A stretch of DNA of 52,132 bases from the NCBI GenBank assembly GCA_945865295.1, contig CAMBDE010000006.1, positions 1-52,132 of the forward strand, in the 5' to 3' direction. Of the stretch, positions 44,013 to 52,132 are shown piece after piece. The translations under genes were made by a program, and so were the position numbers. Under the pieces are notes generated by a model that saw nothing but the letters and a program-made list of their open reading frames with translations, was not told where the DNA came from and did no database searches. The stretch is from Chitinophaga pinensis. GTDB lineage: Bacteria; Bacteroidota; Bacteroidia; Chitinophagales; Chitinophagaceae. Each line of letters starts with the position of its first letter. Within the stretch, counting starts at the first letter, position 1.

Positions 44013-45530
44013 ATGATTATGGGCATGATTCTTTTTATCCTTTATTGGTTGGGCTGGCATATCGGTATTTATACGATGTTGAGAAAAGCAGGTGTGCCCG
44101 CAAGCAAAGCCATCATTCCAATTTACAATACTTGGGAAGTGGTTCAACTTTGTAAGATTCCAAAAATTTGGTTTTGGATACAACTTATTCCAATTTTAGG
44201 TCAATTTGTAACCTTATGGATCACGATCTTGTTTGTGATGCATTTCAAGAGAGTGAATTTAATCCATCATACATTAACTGTCTTAGTCCCTTTTATCTAT
44301 TTACCCTATCTAGGATTGGATAAAAAAGAACAATGGTATGGTGATGCAGCATTGGCTCATTACCATAAGCCAGCATCAAGAGAATGGGTGGATGCAGGGG
44401 TGTTTGCGATTGTAGCTGCCACATTAATTAGAACATTTTTATTTGAAGCATATGTGATTCCAACAGAGAGTATGGAAAAGACTTTATTGGTGAATGATTT
44501 TTTATTCGTCGATAAAGTGACTTATGGTGCAAGAATTCCAAAAACGCCAATATCATTTCCTTTTGTACACAATACATTGCCCGGTGCGCCAACAACGCCG
44601 TCTTATTTAAAATGGGTCCAACTAGATTACAAACGTTTTCCAAAATTAAGAGAAGTCAATAGAAACGATGTGGTTGTCTTTAATTTTCCAGCAGGAGACA
44701 CCATCATCAACCTGCCAGAATTCGGTTCTAAGATTCCTTATTACGATGTATTAAGAAGTCCTCAATACAATAATGACCGAGCAAAATTGCAGGCAGATTA
44801 TCCAATCTTAGTGCATCCAATGGATAAGACAGACAACTATATTAAGAGATGTGTTGGTATTCCTGGCGATGTGATTGAGATTAAAAAAAGTCAATTATGG
44901 GTGAATGGTGCACCTGCATTGGTGGCACCGTTTATGCAAACAGAATATATTGTTGAAACAGATGGTAGACCTCTAGCAGAAGATTTTATTCAAGATAGTT
45001 TAGGGATCAACATCAATGAAGCGACAGCTGATTTTCAATTTGTAGAAGGGCAACCCAATACATTTAAATTAAACCTCACTGCAGCTGCTGCTTTAAGTTT
45101 AAAAAAATTGCCGAATGTAAAATCGGTTGTCTTATTTGAAGACCAGAATGTGGGCTATACTTTCCCAAATGACATCCTACATTTTCCATGGACTGCTGAT
45201 AATTTTGGTCCATTACGTATTCCAAAAAAAGGGGATCAAGTGACTTTGAATGATAGTACTATAGAACTTTATAGAAGAATTATTGAAGGGTATGAGCAAC
45301 AAAAATTAACGACTCAAAATGGCCAATACTTTATCAATGGTAAAGCAGCTAAGACTTATACCATTCAAGAAAATTATTATTGGATGATGGGAGACAATCG
45401 TCATCGTAGTCAAGATAGTCGTTATTGGGGTTTTGTTCCTGAGACCCATATTGTTGGTCGTGCAGCTTTGATTTGGTTTAGTTATAGTCAATCCATTAGA
45501 TGGAATAGGCTCTTTAATTTGATAAAATAA
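44013..45530 (+). CDS. lepB: Signal peptidase I with N-terminal membrane domain
   Basis: A 505-residue S26 peptidase, which cleaves signal peptides at the outer face of the inner membrane. The first ~110 residues are a separate hydrophobic, DUF5684-like domain (YWLGWHIGIYTMLRKAGVPA and LIPILGQFVTLWITILF). A further membrane anchor (about 128-145) precedes the catalytic Ser153 in VIPTESMEKTLL. The general-base Lys278 lies in DNYIKRCVGIPGD, and GDNRHRSQDSRYWG near the C-terminus is box E. A large insertion between the Lys and box E makes it much longer than E. coli LepB, as is typical for Bacteroidota. Cdd follows after 5 nt. Confidence 0.92.
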   Translation: MIMGMILFILYWLGWHIGIYTMLRKAGVPASKAIIPIYNTWEVVQLCKIPKIWFWIQLIPILGQFVTLWITILFVMHFKRVNLIHHTLTVLVPFIYLPYLGLDKKEQWYGDAALAHYHKPASREWVDAGVFAIVAATLIRTFLFEAYVIPTESMEKTLLVNDFLFVDKVTYGARIPKTPISFPFVHNTLPGAPTTPSYLKWVQLDYKRFPKLREVNRNDVVVFNFPAGDTIINLPEFGSKIPYYDVLRSPQYNNDRAKLQADYPILVHPMDKTDNYIKRCVGIPGDVIEIKKSQLWVNGAPALVAPFMQTEYIVETDGRPLAEDFIQDSLGININEATADFQFVEGQPNTFKLNLTAAAALSLKKLPNVKSVVLFEDQNVGYTFPNDILHFPWTADNFGPLRIPKKGDQVTLNDSTIELYRRIIEGYEQQKLTTQNGQYFINGKAAKTYTIQENYYWMMGDNRHRSQDSRYWGFVPETHIVGRAALIWFSYSQSIRWNRLFNLIK

Positions 45531-45535
45531 AAAGC

Positions 45536-46021
45536 ATGCAAAAAAAATTCGAATTCGAATACGAAGAATTGGATGCGAAAGAAGCTTTAGGTGCTGAGGA
45601 TTTAGTTTTATTAAATGCTGCTTTTAAAGCAGTGGACACCGCTTTTGCACCTTATTCAAAATTTAAAGTAGGCGCAGCTGCAAGATTATCAAACGGTCAA
45701 ATTATTTTAGGATCCAATCAAGAGAGTGCTAGCTATCCAGTTGGTATATGTGCAGAAAGAGCCCTGTTAAATAGTATAGGAAGTCAATTTCCAAATGAAA
45801 CCATTCAAGCCATGGCCATCAGTTATATGCCAAATGGTGTTGCATCAGACCATCCATTATCACCTTGTGGAATGTGTCGACAATCCCTATTAGATTACGA
45901 GTTAAGATACAAAGGTCCAATCAAGCTTATTTTAGCAGGTCAAACAGGGAAGGTCATGTTGATTCCATCCGCATCCCATATACTCCCATTTGGCTTTACT
46001 GGCTCTATACTAGGCAAATAA
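45536..46021 (+). CDS. cdd: Cytidine deaminase
   Basis: 161 residues. Hydrolytically deaminates (deoxy)cytidine for pyrimidine salvage. ICAERALLNS places the zinc ligand Cys72 and proton-shuttle Glu74; PCGMCRQ places Cys111 and Cys114. FAPYSKFKVGAAARLSNG is the substrate-binding N-terminal stretch, and LPFGFTGSILG the usual C-terminal LPxxF motif. It follows lepB by 5 nt and overlaps the convergent ogt gene by 12 nt. Confidence 0.95.
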   Translation: MQKKFEFEYEELDAKEALGAEDLVLLNAAFKAVDTAFAPYSKFKVGAAARLSNGQIILGSNQESASYPVGICAERALLNSIGSQFPNETIQAMAISYMPNGVASDHPLSPCGMCRQSLLDYELRYKGPIKLILAGQTGKVMLIPSASHILPFGFTGSILGK

Positions 46022-46513
46022 GGTTTGCACGCCTAGTCCAATCCTGAATTCATGTTGAAGTAGCCATTTTTTTCTGGATAAGCCCCATGCATAACCAGTC
46101 AAATTACGATCAGAACCAATAATTCTATGACAGGGTACAATAATAGCAATCTTATTTTTTCCATTGGCAGATGCAGCTGCTCTTATCACTTTAGGCGCCC
46201 CTAATTTTTTTGCAAGTTCGCCATAACTCATTGTTTTTGCATAGGGCACTTCATATAACTCTTTCCATACCTTTTGTTGAAATTCAGTTCCTGATTGGTG
46301 AATGGGTACAGTAAATTGAGTCCTGCTTCCATTAAAGTAATCTATTAGTTCATCTATACATTGATGAATGATCGCTGGGCTCTCTATCCCTTCTGTGTTT
46401 GAACTAGGTTCAGCGTCTTCAATAAAAGTGAGTGCATGGATGCATTCGATATCTGCAACAATTTTAATTCGACCAATTGGGCTGCTATAAATATGTTCGA
46501 ATAGTTGTTGCAT
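46010..46513 (-). CDS. ogt: Methylated-DNA-[protein]-cysteine S-methyltransferase
   Basis: A 167-residue alkyltransferase that repairs O6-methylguanine by accepting the methyl group. The reactive cysteine is Cys128 in IIVPCHRII; RAAASANGKN is the Arg-finger helix region and FQQKVWKELYEVPYAKTMSYG the DNA-binding HTH segment. The N-terminal part begins FEHIYSSPIGRIKI. It is the Ogt type and lacks an AdaA domain. It shares a short leftward operon with the SirB1-like gene (19-nt gap) and its 3' end overlaps cdd. Confidence 0.95.
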   Translation of the reverse strand: MQQLFEHIYSSPIGRIKIVADIECIHALTFIEDAEPSSNTEGIESPAIIHQCIDELIDYFNGSRTQFTVPIHQSGTEFQQKVWKELYEVPYAKTMSYGELAKKLGAPKVIRAAASANGKNKIAIIVPCHRIIGSDRNLTGYAWGLSRKKWLLQHEFRIGLGVQTLFA

Positions 46514-46532
46514 CCTTAGGGTAGTTTGATCC

Positions 46533-47411
46533 TTAGTCTAATAATTTGGCCAATTCTATTAAATCATCTTGTTTGAATTGTAGTGTTGGACTTTGAAAAC
46601 ACTTTGCAAATTCAAGAATCATTTTTTTAATCACTCTTTGGTTCGAAAGGCGCTTATAATAAATTGTTTTGGGTTCAATATTGTGTCTTAAAAAATATTG
46701 GTCCATATCTTTTTGAGAAAAAGGATGTCCGGATGTGCCTTCTACATAAAATTGTATAAATTCTTGAGGATTTGGTACAATTTCATGCGGTTCCCAGTCT
46801 GCACTAAAATAGGCAAGAATACATTGCTTTGGAATATTGATCCATTCGGCATGAATTTCTAATTGTTGACATAATTCAGCATAGATCAAGGAATTCGCAA
46901 ATGCATTTCCTGGTTTAGATTGAAGTGGGGAGGATACTAAAAAATCTTCTGGATTTTCATAACCAACTTCGACCCCTTTTATTTGATAGTAGCTAAACAA
47001 AATATTCCGAATGACATTTGCTTGTTCTAAAGGTGTCAAATAATTATTTAATTCAAGCCAGATATTGCGTCTAATTTTTTCTAATTGATGTCTTAAAGGG
47101 TCCAATGCCAATTCAGGGAACTGATATTTAACTAAAATCAATGCACCTTCAAAAAGAGAAGGTTTAGGCATGGATGCCCAGTCCGTTAATTGTTGCTGAG
47201 TGTCTTTTAAACGAAGTCGGTAAATCATTTTTTCGATCCGCTCTAATGTCGTTTCCTCTAAAGTATTTTCCCATAGATTTTCCAAATCGGGAATGATAGG
47301 CGTACCATAGTCCAATAATCTATTCGCTATTGTACTAAATACTTCCTCATCAGGGTCGTCCATGAGGGTAAATAAGGCTTTTATTTCTTCATTTTTTGGC
47401 AACATGGGCAA
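46533..47411 (-). CDS. SirB1/YchA-like transglutaminase-fold protein
   Basis: 292 residues. The N-terminal third is helical (HEAT-like: ALFTLMDDPDEEVFSTIANR). The middle has the SirB1-type stretch SKPGNAFANSLIYAELCQQL with IHAEWINIPKQCILAYF, matching the transglutaminase-like region of YchA/SirB1. In that family the usual motif is PGNPxSL...GVNxPGHFLL; here PGH is replaced by PKQ, so the histidine expected for a catalytic triad is missing and the protein is probably non-enzymatic. The gene lies upstream of ogt in the same orientation. Confidence 0.7.
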   Translation of the reverse strand: MPMLPKNEEIKALFTLMDDPDEEVFSTIANRLLDYGTPIIPDLENLWENTLEETTLERIEKMIYRLRLKDTQQQLTDWASMPKPSLFEGALILVKYQFPELALDPLRHQLEKIRRNIWLELNNYLTPLEQANVIRNILFSYYQIKGVEVGYENPEDFLVSSPLQSKPGNAFANSLIYAELCQQLEIHAEWINIPKQCILAYFSADWEPHEIVPNPQEFIQFYVEGTSGHPFSQKDMDQYFLRHNIEPKTIYYKRLSNQRVIKKMILEFAKCFQSPTLQFKQDDLIELAKLLD

Positions 47412-47621
47412 TAATGGCTTGCTTTTTCTTATTCAAATTGACAAAAAAAATAACAAATAACCGATTTAAGTTATACATCCCTGTGGATATAAAGTTGATC
47501 CATGGCATACTATTGTGCATTGTTTAACGTTGGTTGATTTTTTGGCTGTTTTTTAGCATATTTAAGCCATTATGAACCATTAAAAGACGTACTTTGTGAA
47601 TACTAAAGTCTAAACTTATCT

Positions 47622-48719
47622 ATGCAAACTCAACCTGTTTCAGTTCCTAAATTCACGGTCGTGCATAAATCATTACATGCCGAATTAAAGAAGAGAGTGA
47701 ACCAATATCTAGAAGAGCATACTATTCGTGGTACAGGTAATTATAAGCTCTTTACAAAAGCAGTGATTCTTATAAGCTTATTTTTAATCACCTATGTTCA
47801 TTTGGTATTTTTTACCCCACCCACAACCATTGCGATTGTGGAGTGTTTGTTTTTTGGCGGCCTGATTGCAGCCATTGGATTCAACGTCATGCATGATGGA
47901 AGTCATGGTAGTTTTAGCAAATACGCATGGTTAAATAAATTAGCTTCTTCGTCTATTAGTATTCTTGGCGCGAGCCGTTTTATGTGGAGCATGAAGCATG
48001 TCACAATTCACCATACGTATACAAATATCGATGGCGTAGATGATGACATAGAAGTAGGGGCTTTGATGCGTATGGCGCCAACACAAAAACATTTTTTAGT
48101 ACATCGTTTCCAACATATTTATTTTGTAATTCTTTACATGTTATTGTATGTGTTTTGGCTTTTCTTTACTGACTACAATAAATATTTTAAGCGTAAAATT
48201 GGTTCTATTCCTTTGAAAAAAATGGCCATTGCAGATCATCTAGAATTTTGGATTGTAAAAGTGTATCATGCAGCCATCTTTGTTGTGGTGCCGATTTTGA
48301 TGTTAGGCTGGCAAGCTTGGTTGATTGGATTTATTTTGAGTACATTTTTTGCTGGCTTTATTTTAAGTATTGTATTTCAGTTGGCGCACACGGTAGAACA
48401 TACAGCATTTCCAACTGCGATTCAGCCAGAGAATAGAATGCCAGACGAATTTGCAGCACACCAAATTCAAACTACGGCTAATTTTGCTACAAAAAGCAAG
48501 TTGGTTAGCTGGTTAGTAGGCGGGTTGAATTTTCAAATTGAACACCATTTGTTTCCAAAAATATCACATGTGCATTATCCTGCAATTAGTAAGATTGTAA
48601 AAGAAGCCTGTGCAGAATTCAAATTGAATTATGTTGAATACCCAACTGTATTAGAGGCTGTTAAAGCACATGTTCAATTCTTAAAATCGATGGGAAACCC
48701 AAGCCCATCTATTGCATAA
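47622..48719 (+). CDS. Membrane fatty-acid desaturase (acyl-lipid/acyl-CoA type)
   Basis: A 365-residue di-iron desaturase. Histidine boxes are HDGSHG (91-96), HVTIHHTYTN (126-135, with the paired HH) and QIEHHLF (305-311). The third box begins with Gln, which is characteristic of front-end (delta-5/6-like) desaturases, although no cytochrome b5 domain is attached. Hydrophobic segments (around 43-90, 165-182 and 215-255) give the expected four-helix membrane core. Regiospecificity cannot be assigned. It may adjust membrane fluidity. It converges on topA, with the nested hairpin at 48752-48841 between them. Confidence 0.88.
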   Translation: MQTQPVSVPKFTVVHKSLHAELKKRVNQYLEEHTIRGTGNYKLFTKAVILISLFLITYVHLVFFTPPTTIAIVECLFFGGLIAAIGFNVMHDGSHGSFSKYAWLNKLASSSISILGASRFMWSMKHVTIHHTYTNIDGVDDDIEVGALMRMAPTQKHFLVHRFQHIYFVILYMLLYVFWLFFTDYNKYFKRKIGSIPLKKMAIADHLEFWIVKVYHAAIFVVVPILMLGWQAWLIGFILSTFFAGFILSIVFQLAHTVEHTAFPTAIQPENRMPDEFAAHQIQTTANFATKSKLVSWLVGGLNFQIEHHLFPKISHVHYPAISKIVKEACAEFKLNYVEYPTVLEAVKAHVQFLKSMGNPSPSIA

Positions 48720-48751
48720 TTAAAATTTTATTTCTAAAATAAGGATCATTA

Positions 48752-48841
48752 AAAGCCCTTAGAAAGAAATACTAATCATGAACGAACTTTCGAGCTTGCG
48801 AGCAGAGAGTGAATGATTATTGTATTTTTTCTAAGGGCTTT
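48752..48841. terminator. Nested hairpin/bidirectional terminator between desaturase gene and topA
   Basis: Outer arms AAAGCCCTTAGAAA (48752-48765) and TTTCTAAGGGCTTT (48828-48841) are perfectly complementary over 14 bp, and pairing continues past a one-base offset. An inner pair TAATCAT (48773-48779) and ATGATTA (48813-48819) encloses a further GC-rich region (about 48780-48812). The unit is about 90 nt, far larger than a simple terminator. It lies between two converging genes and probably ends both, but the extra inner structure could mean a small structured RNA or mobile repeat. Confidence 0.6.
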
Positions 48842-48866
48842 GTTTATTTATAGCCTTTGAAGTTTT

Positions 48867-51227
48867 TTATGCTTTCTTCTTTCTTGCAGTTTTACGAGGA
48901 GGATTCTTTTTCAATTCTTCAATAATCTCCTTCACTTCCTCAATCGTCAATGTCTCTACTTTTTCTTGCTGCTCTTTTGTGAGTTTGAAATTGCGTAAGC
49001 CTTGCTTAATATAAGGACCATAAGGGCCTCTTAACAATTGAATTTTTTCTTTTTCAAATACCTTAATCGTACGTTCATCTTTTGCTTTGCGCTTTTCAGC
49101 AATCATTGGCGTCAATTCCTCGAGCGTGACAGTGTAAGGGTCCATTTCCTTGTTTAAAGAGTAGAACTTCTTACTATGGGCTGCGTAAGGGCCAAATCGA
49201 CCAATATTAACAGAGACTTCTTCTTCCTCAAATAAACCTAAGGCTCTAGGAAGTTTGAATAGCTCCATTGCTTCGTCAAAACTGATAGTTTCGATACTTT
49301 GAGAAGCCTTTAATTTTGCAAATTTTGGTTTTTCTTCTTCATCCTGGTGGCCAATTTGAACCATTGGGCCATACCTGCCCATACGTGCAATCACTTTCTT
49401 ACCTGTTATTGGGTCAAAACCTAATTCACGTTCTCCTTTTGCGCGCTCAGCTGTTTCTAAAGTATGTTCAATGGTTTCATGAAAAGGTTGGTAGAAATTC
49501 TCCAACATTTTACTCCATTTTAATTTACCGTCCGCAATTTCATCAAATTGGCCCTCGATTTTTGCTGTGAATCCAAAGTCCATCACTTTTTCAAAGTGCA
49601 ATTTCAAAAAGTCTGTAACGACCAAGCCTAAGTCGGTAGGAGATAATTTATTTTTTTCTGCTCCAGTGATTTCAGAAGCCGTTTCTGTTTTTATTTCATC
49701 TTTTGGATTGAGGGAAAGAATCTGGTAAATTCTTTTTACACCTTCTTTCTCTCTTTTCTCTACATAATTACGTTTAATGATCGTCGTAATGGTAGGCGCA
49801 TAAGTAGAAGGTCTTCCAATTCCTAATTCCTCTAGTTTTTTCACCAAACTTGCTTCGGTGTATCTAGAAGCTGGACGGCTAAAACGCTCTAAGCCAGTCA
49901 TTCTAATAAATTCAAGTACCTGACCTTTTGCTAAAGGAGGCAATAAACTTTCGTCCCCTTCGCCTAATTCTGCTTCTTCATCTAAATCATCATCATCTTT
50001 GCCTTCTAAATACACTTTTAAAAAGCCATCAAACTTCATGACTTCACCACTAGCTGTTAAAGTATCTTTATTGGTGGAGATCTCTATTTTAGCAGTTGTT
50101 TTTTCAAATTGCGCATCACTCATTTGAGATGCGATGGTTCTTTTCCAAATCAATTCATATAAACGATTGGTGTCCGCATCGTCTACCTTGGACTCATTCA
50201 TGTAAGAAGGTCGAATGGCTTCATGCGCTTCTTGTGCGTTTTCGTTTTTATTTTTGAATTTTCTTGGCTGATAATATTTTGCACCAAAGCTTGAATTGAT
50301 CTCTGCTTTGATGGCATCAATAGCAGTTTCACTTAAGCTAATACTATCTGTTCTCATATAAGTGATCTTACCACTCTCATATAATTTTTGTGCTAGTAAC
50401 ATTGTTTTACTCACACTATAACCTAATTTTCTAGAAGCTTCTTGTTGTAAAGTAGAAGTCGTGAAAGGTGCAGATGGCGTGCGTTTGCCATCTTTTACAG
50501 TAATGTCTTTTACGGTATATTTTGCGCCTTTACATTCAGTTAAAAACTTTTCAGCAGCACCTGCAGTGGTTAATTTCTGTGGACCTTCTGCTTTAAATTT
50601 GACATTCTTTTTATTGATGTCTAAGGCAGAAAAAAGTGCGGATACCTTAAATACACTTTCAGGAATAAAATGGTTGATCTCTCTTTCTCTTTCTGCAATC
50701 AATCTAACCGCAACACTTTGTACACGTCCAGCACTTAAGCTTTTTTGCATACCAATTTTGCGCCATAAAACAGGACTTAGTTCAAAACCAACTATTCTGT
50801 CTAATATTCTTCTTGCTTGTTGCGCATCTACCAAATCCATATTGATTAAACGGGGATTTGCCACTGCTTTTTTAATGGCCGGTGCGGTGATTTCGTGGAA
50901 GACAATTCGCTTTGTTTTCTTTGGATCTAATCCCAATACTTCTGCCAAATGCCAACTAATACTTTCTCCTTCACGGTCCTCATCCGACGCAAGCCAGACT
51001 TCTTTTGCCTTCTTGGTCATTGATTTGAGTTCTTTGACCACTTTCTCCTTTTCACTAGGAACAATATACCTTGGAGCAAAATGGTTTTTCATATCTATGC
51101 CCATATCAATTTTTTCCAAATCTCTGATATGGCCATAACAGCTTCTGACTTCAAATTCATCGCCTAAAATCTTCTCTATCGTCTTTGCTTTAGCAGGCGA
51201 CTCCACAATTAATAAGTTCTTTGACAT
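48867..51227 (-). CDS. topA: DNA topoisomerase I
   Basis: 786 residues of type IA topoisomerase, relaxing negative supercoils. The Toprim domain starts NLLIVESPAKAKTIEKIL and has the acidic DEDREGE (82-88). The active-site tyrosine is Tyr290 in KITYMRTDSISLS. QEAHEAIRPSY follows. No tetracysteine zinc finger is seen; instead the C-terminus carries several GxYGPxV/I-type repeats (MGRYGPMVQIG, IGRFGPYAAHS, LRGPYGPYIKQG), the topoisomerase C-terminal repeat, and ends in a Lys/Arg-rich tail. Transcribed leftward, separated by 137 nt from the alpha/beta hydrolase upstream. Confidence 0.96.
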   Translation of the reverse strand: MSKNLLIVESPAKAKTIEKILGDEFEVRSCYGHIRDLEKIDMGIDMKNHFAPRYIVPSEKEKVVKELKSMTKKAKEVWLASDEDREGESISWHLAEVLGLDPKKTKRIVFHEITAPAIKKAVANPRLINMDLVDAQQARRILDRIVGFELSPVLWRKIGMQKSLSAGRVQSVAVRLIAEREREINHFIPESVFKVSALFSALDINKKNVKFKAEGPQKLTTAGAAEKFLTECKGAKYTVKDITVKDGKRTPSAPFTTSTLQQEASRKLGYSVSKTMLLAQKLYESGKITYMRTDSISLSETAIDAIKAEINSSFGAKYYQPRKFKNKNENAQEAHEAIRPSYMNESKVDDADTNRLYELIWKRTIASQMSDAQFEKTTAKIEISTNKDTLTASGEVMKFDGFLKVYLEGKDDDDLDEEAELGEGDESLLPPLAKGQVLEFIRMTGLERFSRPASRYTEASLVKKLEELGIGRPSTYAPTITTIIKRNYVEKREKEGVKRIYQILSLNPKDEIKTETASEITGAEKNKLSPTDLGLVVTDFLKLHFEKVMDFGFTAKIEGQFDEIADGKLKWSKMLENFYQPFHETIEHTLETAERAKGERELGFDPITGKKVIARMGRYGPMVQIGHQDEEEKPKFAKLKASQSIETISFDEAMELFKLPRALGLFEEEEVSVNIGRFGPYAAHSKKFYSLNKEMDPYTVTLEELTPMIAEKRKAKDERTIKVFEKEKIQLLRGPYGPYIKQGLRNFKLTKEQQEKVETLTIEEVKEIIEELKKNPPRKTARKKKA

Positions 51228-51364
51228 AGTTCAAACCGCTCCTACGGGTTATTTATATATTGAAAATCAACTATTTACAAGCTAAGATAAGGTAAGTTGG
51301 ATTGCTACAAGTAACTTTATCTTGGATGCAATATTATAGCTTTCGGCTAAAAAATAAAAATGAT

Positions 51365-52132
51365 CTACTTGGAAGGGGTCAAAAAAGTCATAATTTGATC
51401 CATTATTTCGGCCGTTTTATATACTTTATTGTGTCCTAATCCATTGGTTATCAGAAATTTGATATTGGATGGGGCATTTTCTTTAAAATTAATGATATCC
51501 TCATATGGGCAAACCATATCTTTTTCATCATGTACCCATAGTATTGGACCTTTATAATTAGCTAAGGCTCTATCAGCTGCAAAATAATCCATGGTATGAT
51601 TTGTTTTGCTGCTAACATCTTGTAAGAATGCAGCTTTTGTTACTTCATTTAAATGCATCATCTTAAAAAAGTTGGCGAAAGTGGTGGTGGTTTTTGTGGC
51701 TGGGGCTATCAATACAAATTTTCTTGCTTCTGCCTGATCTATTTTTTCAGCGATCATAGATAAAGTAAGTGCCCCAAGTGAATGACCTATAAAATGATGG
51801 ACAGGGCCCGCTTGTTCTATGATCTTTTGAATGGCCTCTTGGTAGACTACCACATGAATATGTTTCCCTTCGCTTTGGCCATGAGCTGGCGCATCAAAAG
51901 CCAATACACGATAGCCCATCTTAAGCAATGGTGCAATATAGTGTTCAAATTTATAGGCGTAACTGCCATATCCATGCGCTATTAATACTGTTTGGTCATT
52001 TGGTTTACTGGGTAACCATTCAAACCCATGAATTTTGGTTTGATCCGTCAAAACCACTTTTCGCTTTATTGCATGGTGGAAAATAGCGGGGGCTTTTCGT
52101 TTTTTGTATTTAGGATAGGGGGTGCAAAAAAG
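51365..52132 (-). CDS. Alpha/beta hydrolase (5' end beyond the window)
   Basis: The minus-strand frame is open to the right edge (52132), so the real start lies outside. A GTG at 52057 is only an internal option: upstream codons encode a basic stretch (KYKKRKAPAIFHHAIKRK) consistent with a normal N-terminal extension. The visible 256 residues show the fold: oxyanion loop AHGYGSYAYKF, FDAPAHGQSEGK, nucleophile elbow GHSLGALTLS, acid in WVHDEKDMV and the catalytic histidine in NGLGHNKVY. It belongs to the serine hydrolases; substrate unknown. It points toward topA in the same direction. Confidence 0.85.
   Translation of the reverse strand, partial: LFCTPYPKYKKRKAPAIFHHAIKRKVVLTDQTKIHGFEWLPSKPNDQTVLIAHGYGSYAYKFEHYIAPLLKMGYRVLAFDAPAHGQSEGKHIHVVVYQEAIQKIIEQAGPVHHFIGHSLGALTLSMIAEKIDQAEARKFVLIAPATKTTTTFANFFKMMHLNEVTKAAFLQDVSSKTNHTMDYFAADRALANYKGPILWVHDEKDMVCPYEDIINFKENAPSNIKFLITNGLGHNKVYKTAEIMDQIMTFLTPSK

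Noticed and set aside
49316..51138. Plus-strand open frames within topA
   Set aside because: They are antisense shadows of the strongly supported topA coding region, with no domain signal.
52055..52057. GTG as true start of the alpha/beta hydrolase
   Set aside because: The frame stays open to the window edge with plausible coding sequence, so the gene is treated as truncated by the window.
1..52132. CRISPR arrays, tRNA/rRNA genes, insertion sequences, phage or toxin-antitoxin genes
   Set aside because: No regularly spaced repeats, cloverleaf-like segments, transposase or integrase motifs were seen on either strand.

Overview
The window reads as chromosomal DNA from a Bacteroidota bacterium, probably of the Chitinophagaceae/Chitinophagales type. 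The clues are the lack of Shine-Dalgarno leaders, several close matches to the Bacteroidota promoter (TTTG or TTG, about 20 nt, then TAnnTTTG), a GSCFA-domain protein, a TonB-dependent receptor with an N-terminal carboxypeptidase-regulatory-like domain, and the protein set as a whole. Genus and species cannot be fixed from the sequence alone. No tRNA, rRNA, CRISPR array, transposase or phage gene was seen.

Positions 1-31.4 kb form one long, all-plus-strand surface-polysaccharide locus. It opens with the 3' end of a membrane-bound CapD/WbpM-like nucleotide-sugar dehydratase and a small winged-helix regulator. Next come UDP-glucose dehydrogenase and UDP-glucuronate decarboxylase, which supply UDP-GlcA and UDP-xylose. 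A very AT-rich, strain-specific-looking core follows (about 3.5-21.4 kb). It holds a UDP-HexNAc dehydrogenase; an unusual five-gene sugar-activation module (C-methyltransferase-like protein, HxlB-like SIS isomerase, ribulose-phosphate-epimerase-like protein, nucleotidyltransferase-kinase fusion, KdsC-like phosphatase); a UDP-GlcA 4-epimerase; a PglK-like ABC flippase; an FkbM methyltransferase; several glycosyltransferases or glycosyltransferase-like proteins; a Wzy-like polymerase; and another methyltransferase. The distal part (21.4-31.4 kb) is less AT-rich and tightly overlapped. It carries a WbpG-HisH-HisF amidation set, a fused alcohol-dehydrogenase/Gfo-Idh oxidoreductase, WecB, a heparinase II/III-like lyase, a WbuB-like glycosyltransferase, a WbpV-like reductase/epimerase and the initiating phosphoglycosyl transferase. 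Together these predict a polymer rich in uronic acids and modified amino sugars, begun on undecaprenyl phosphate, flipped by an ABC exporter and polymerised in the periplasm.

Positions 31.6-52.1 kb are ordinary chromosome: metK, rlmB, a GSCFA protein, a penicillin-acylase-family hydrolase, a small membrane protein, trhO, purC (minus), a TonB-dependent receptor, pdhB, lepB, cdd, ogt (minus), a SirB1-like protein (minus), a fatty-acid desaturase, topA (minus), and an alpha/beta hydrolase that runs off the right edge (minus). Rho-independent-type hairpins lie after metK, trhO/purC, the receptor, pdhB and the desaturase/topA pair.

The most unusual items are the five-gene sugar-activation module at 5.0-9.5 kb; the regulator whose predicted promoter lies inside a perfect inverted repeat; a 21-bp palindrome between that regulator and ugd; the HisF paralogue lacking its canonical catalytic aspartate; and a 90-nt nested hairpin between the desaturase gene and topA.
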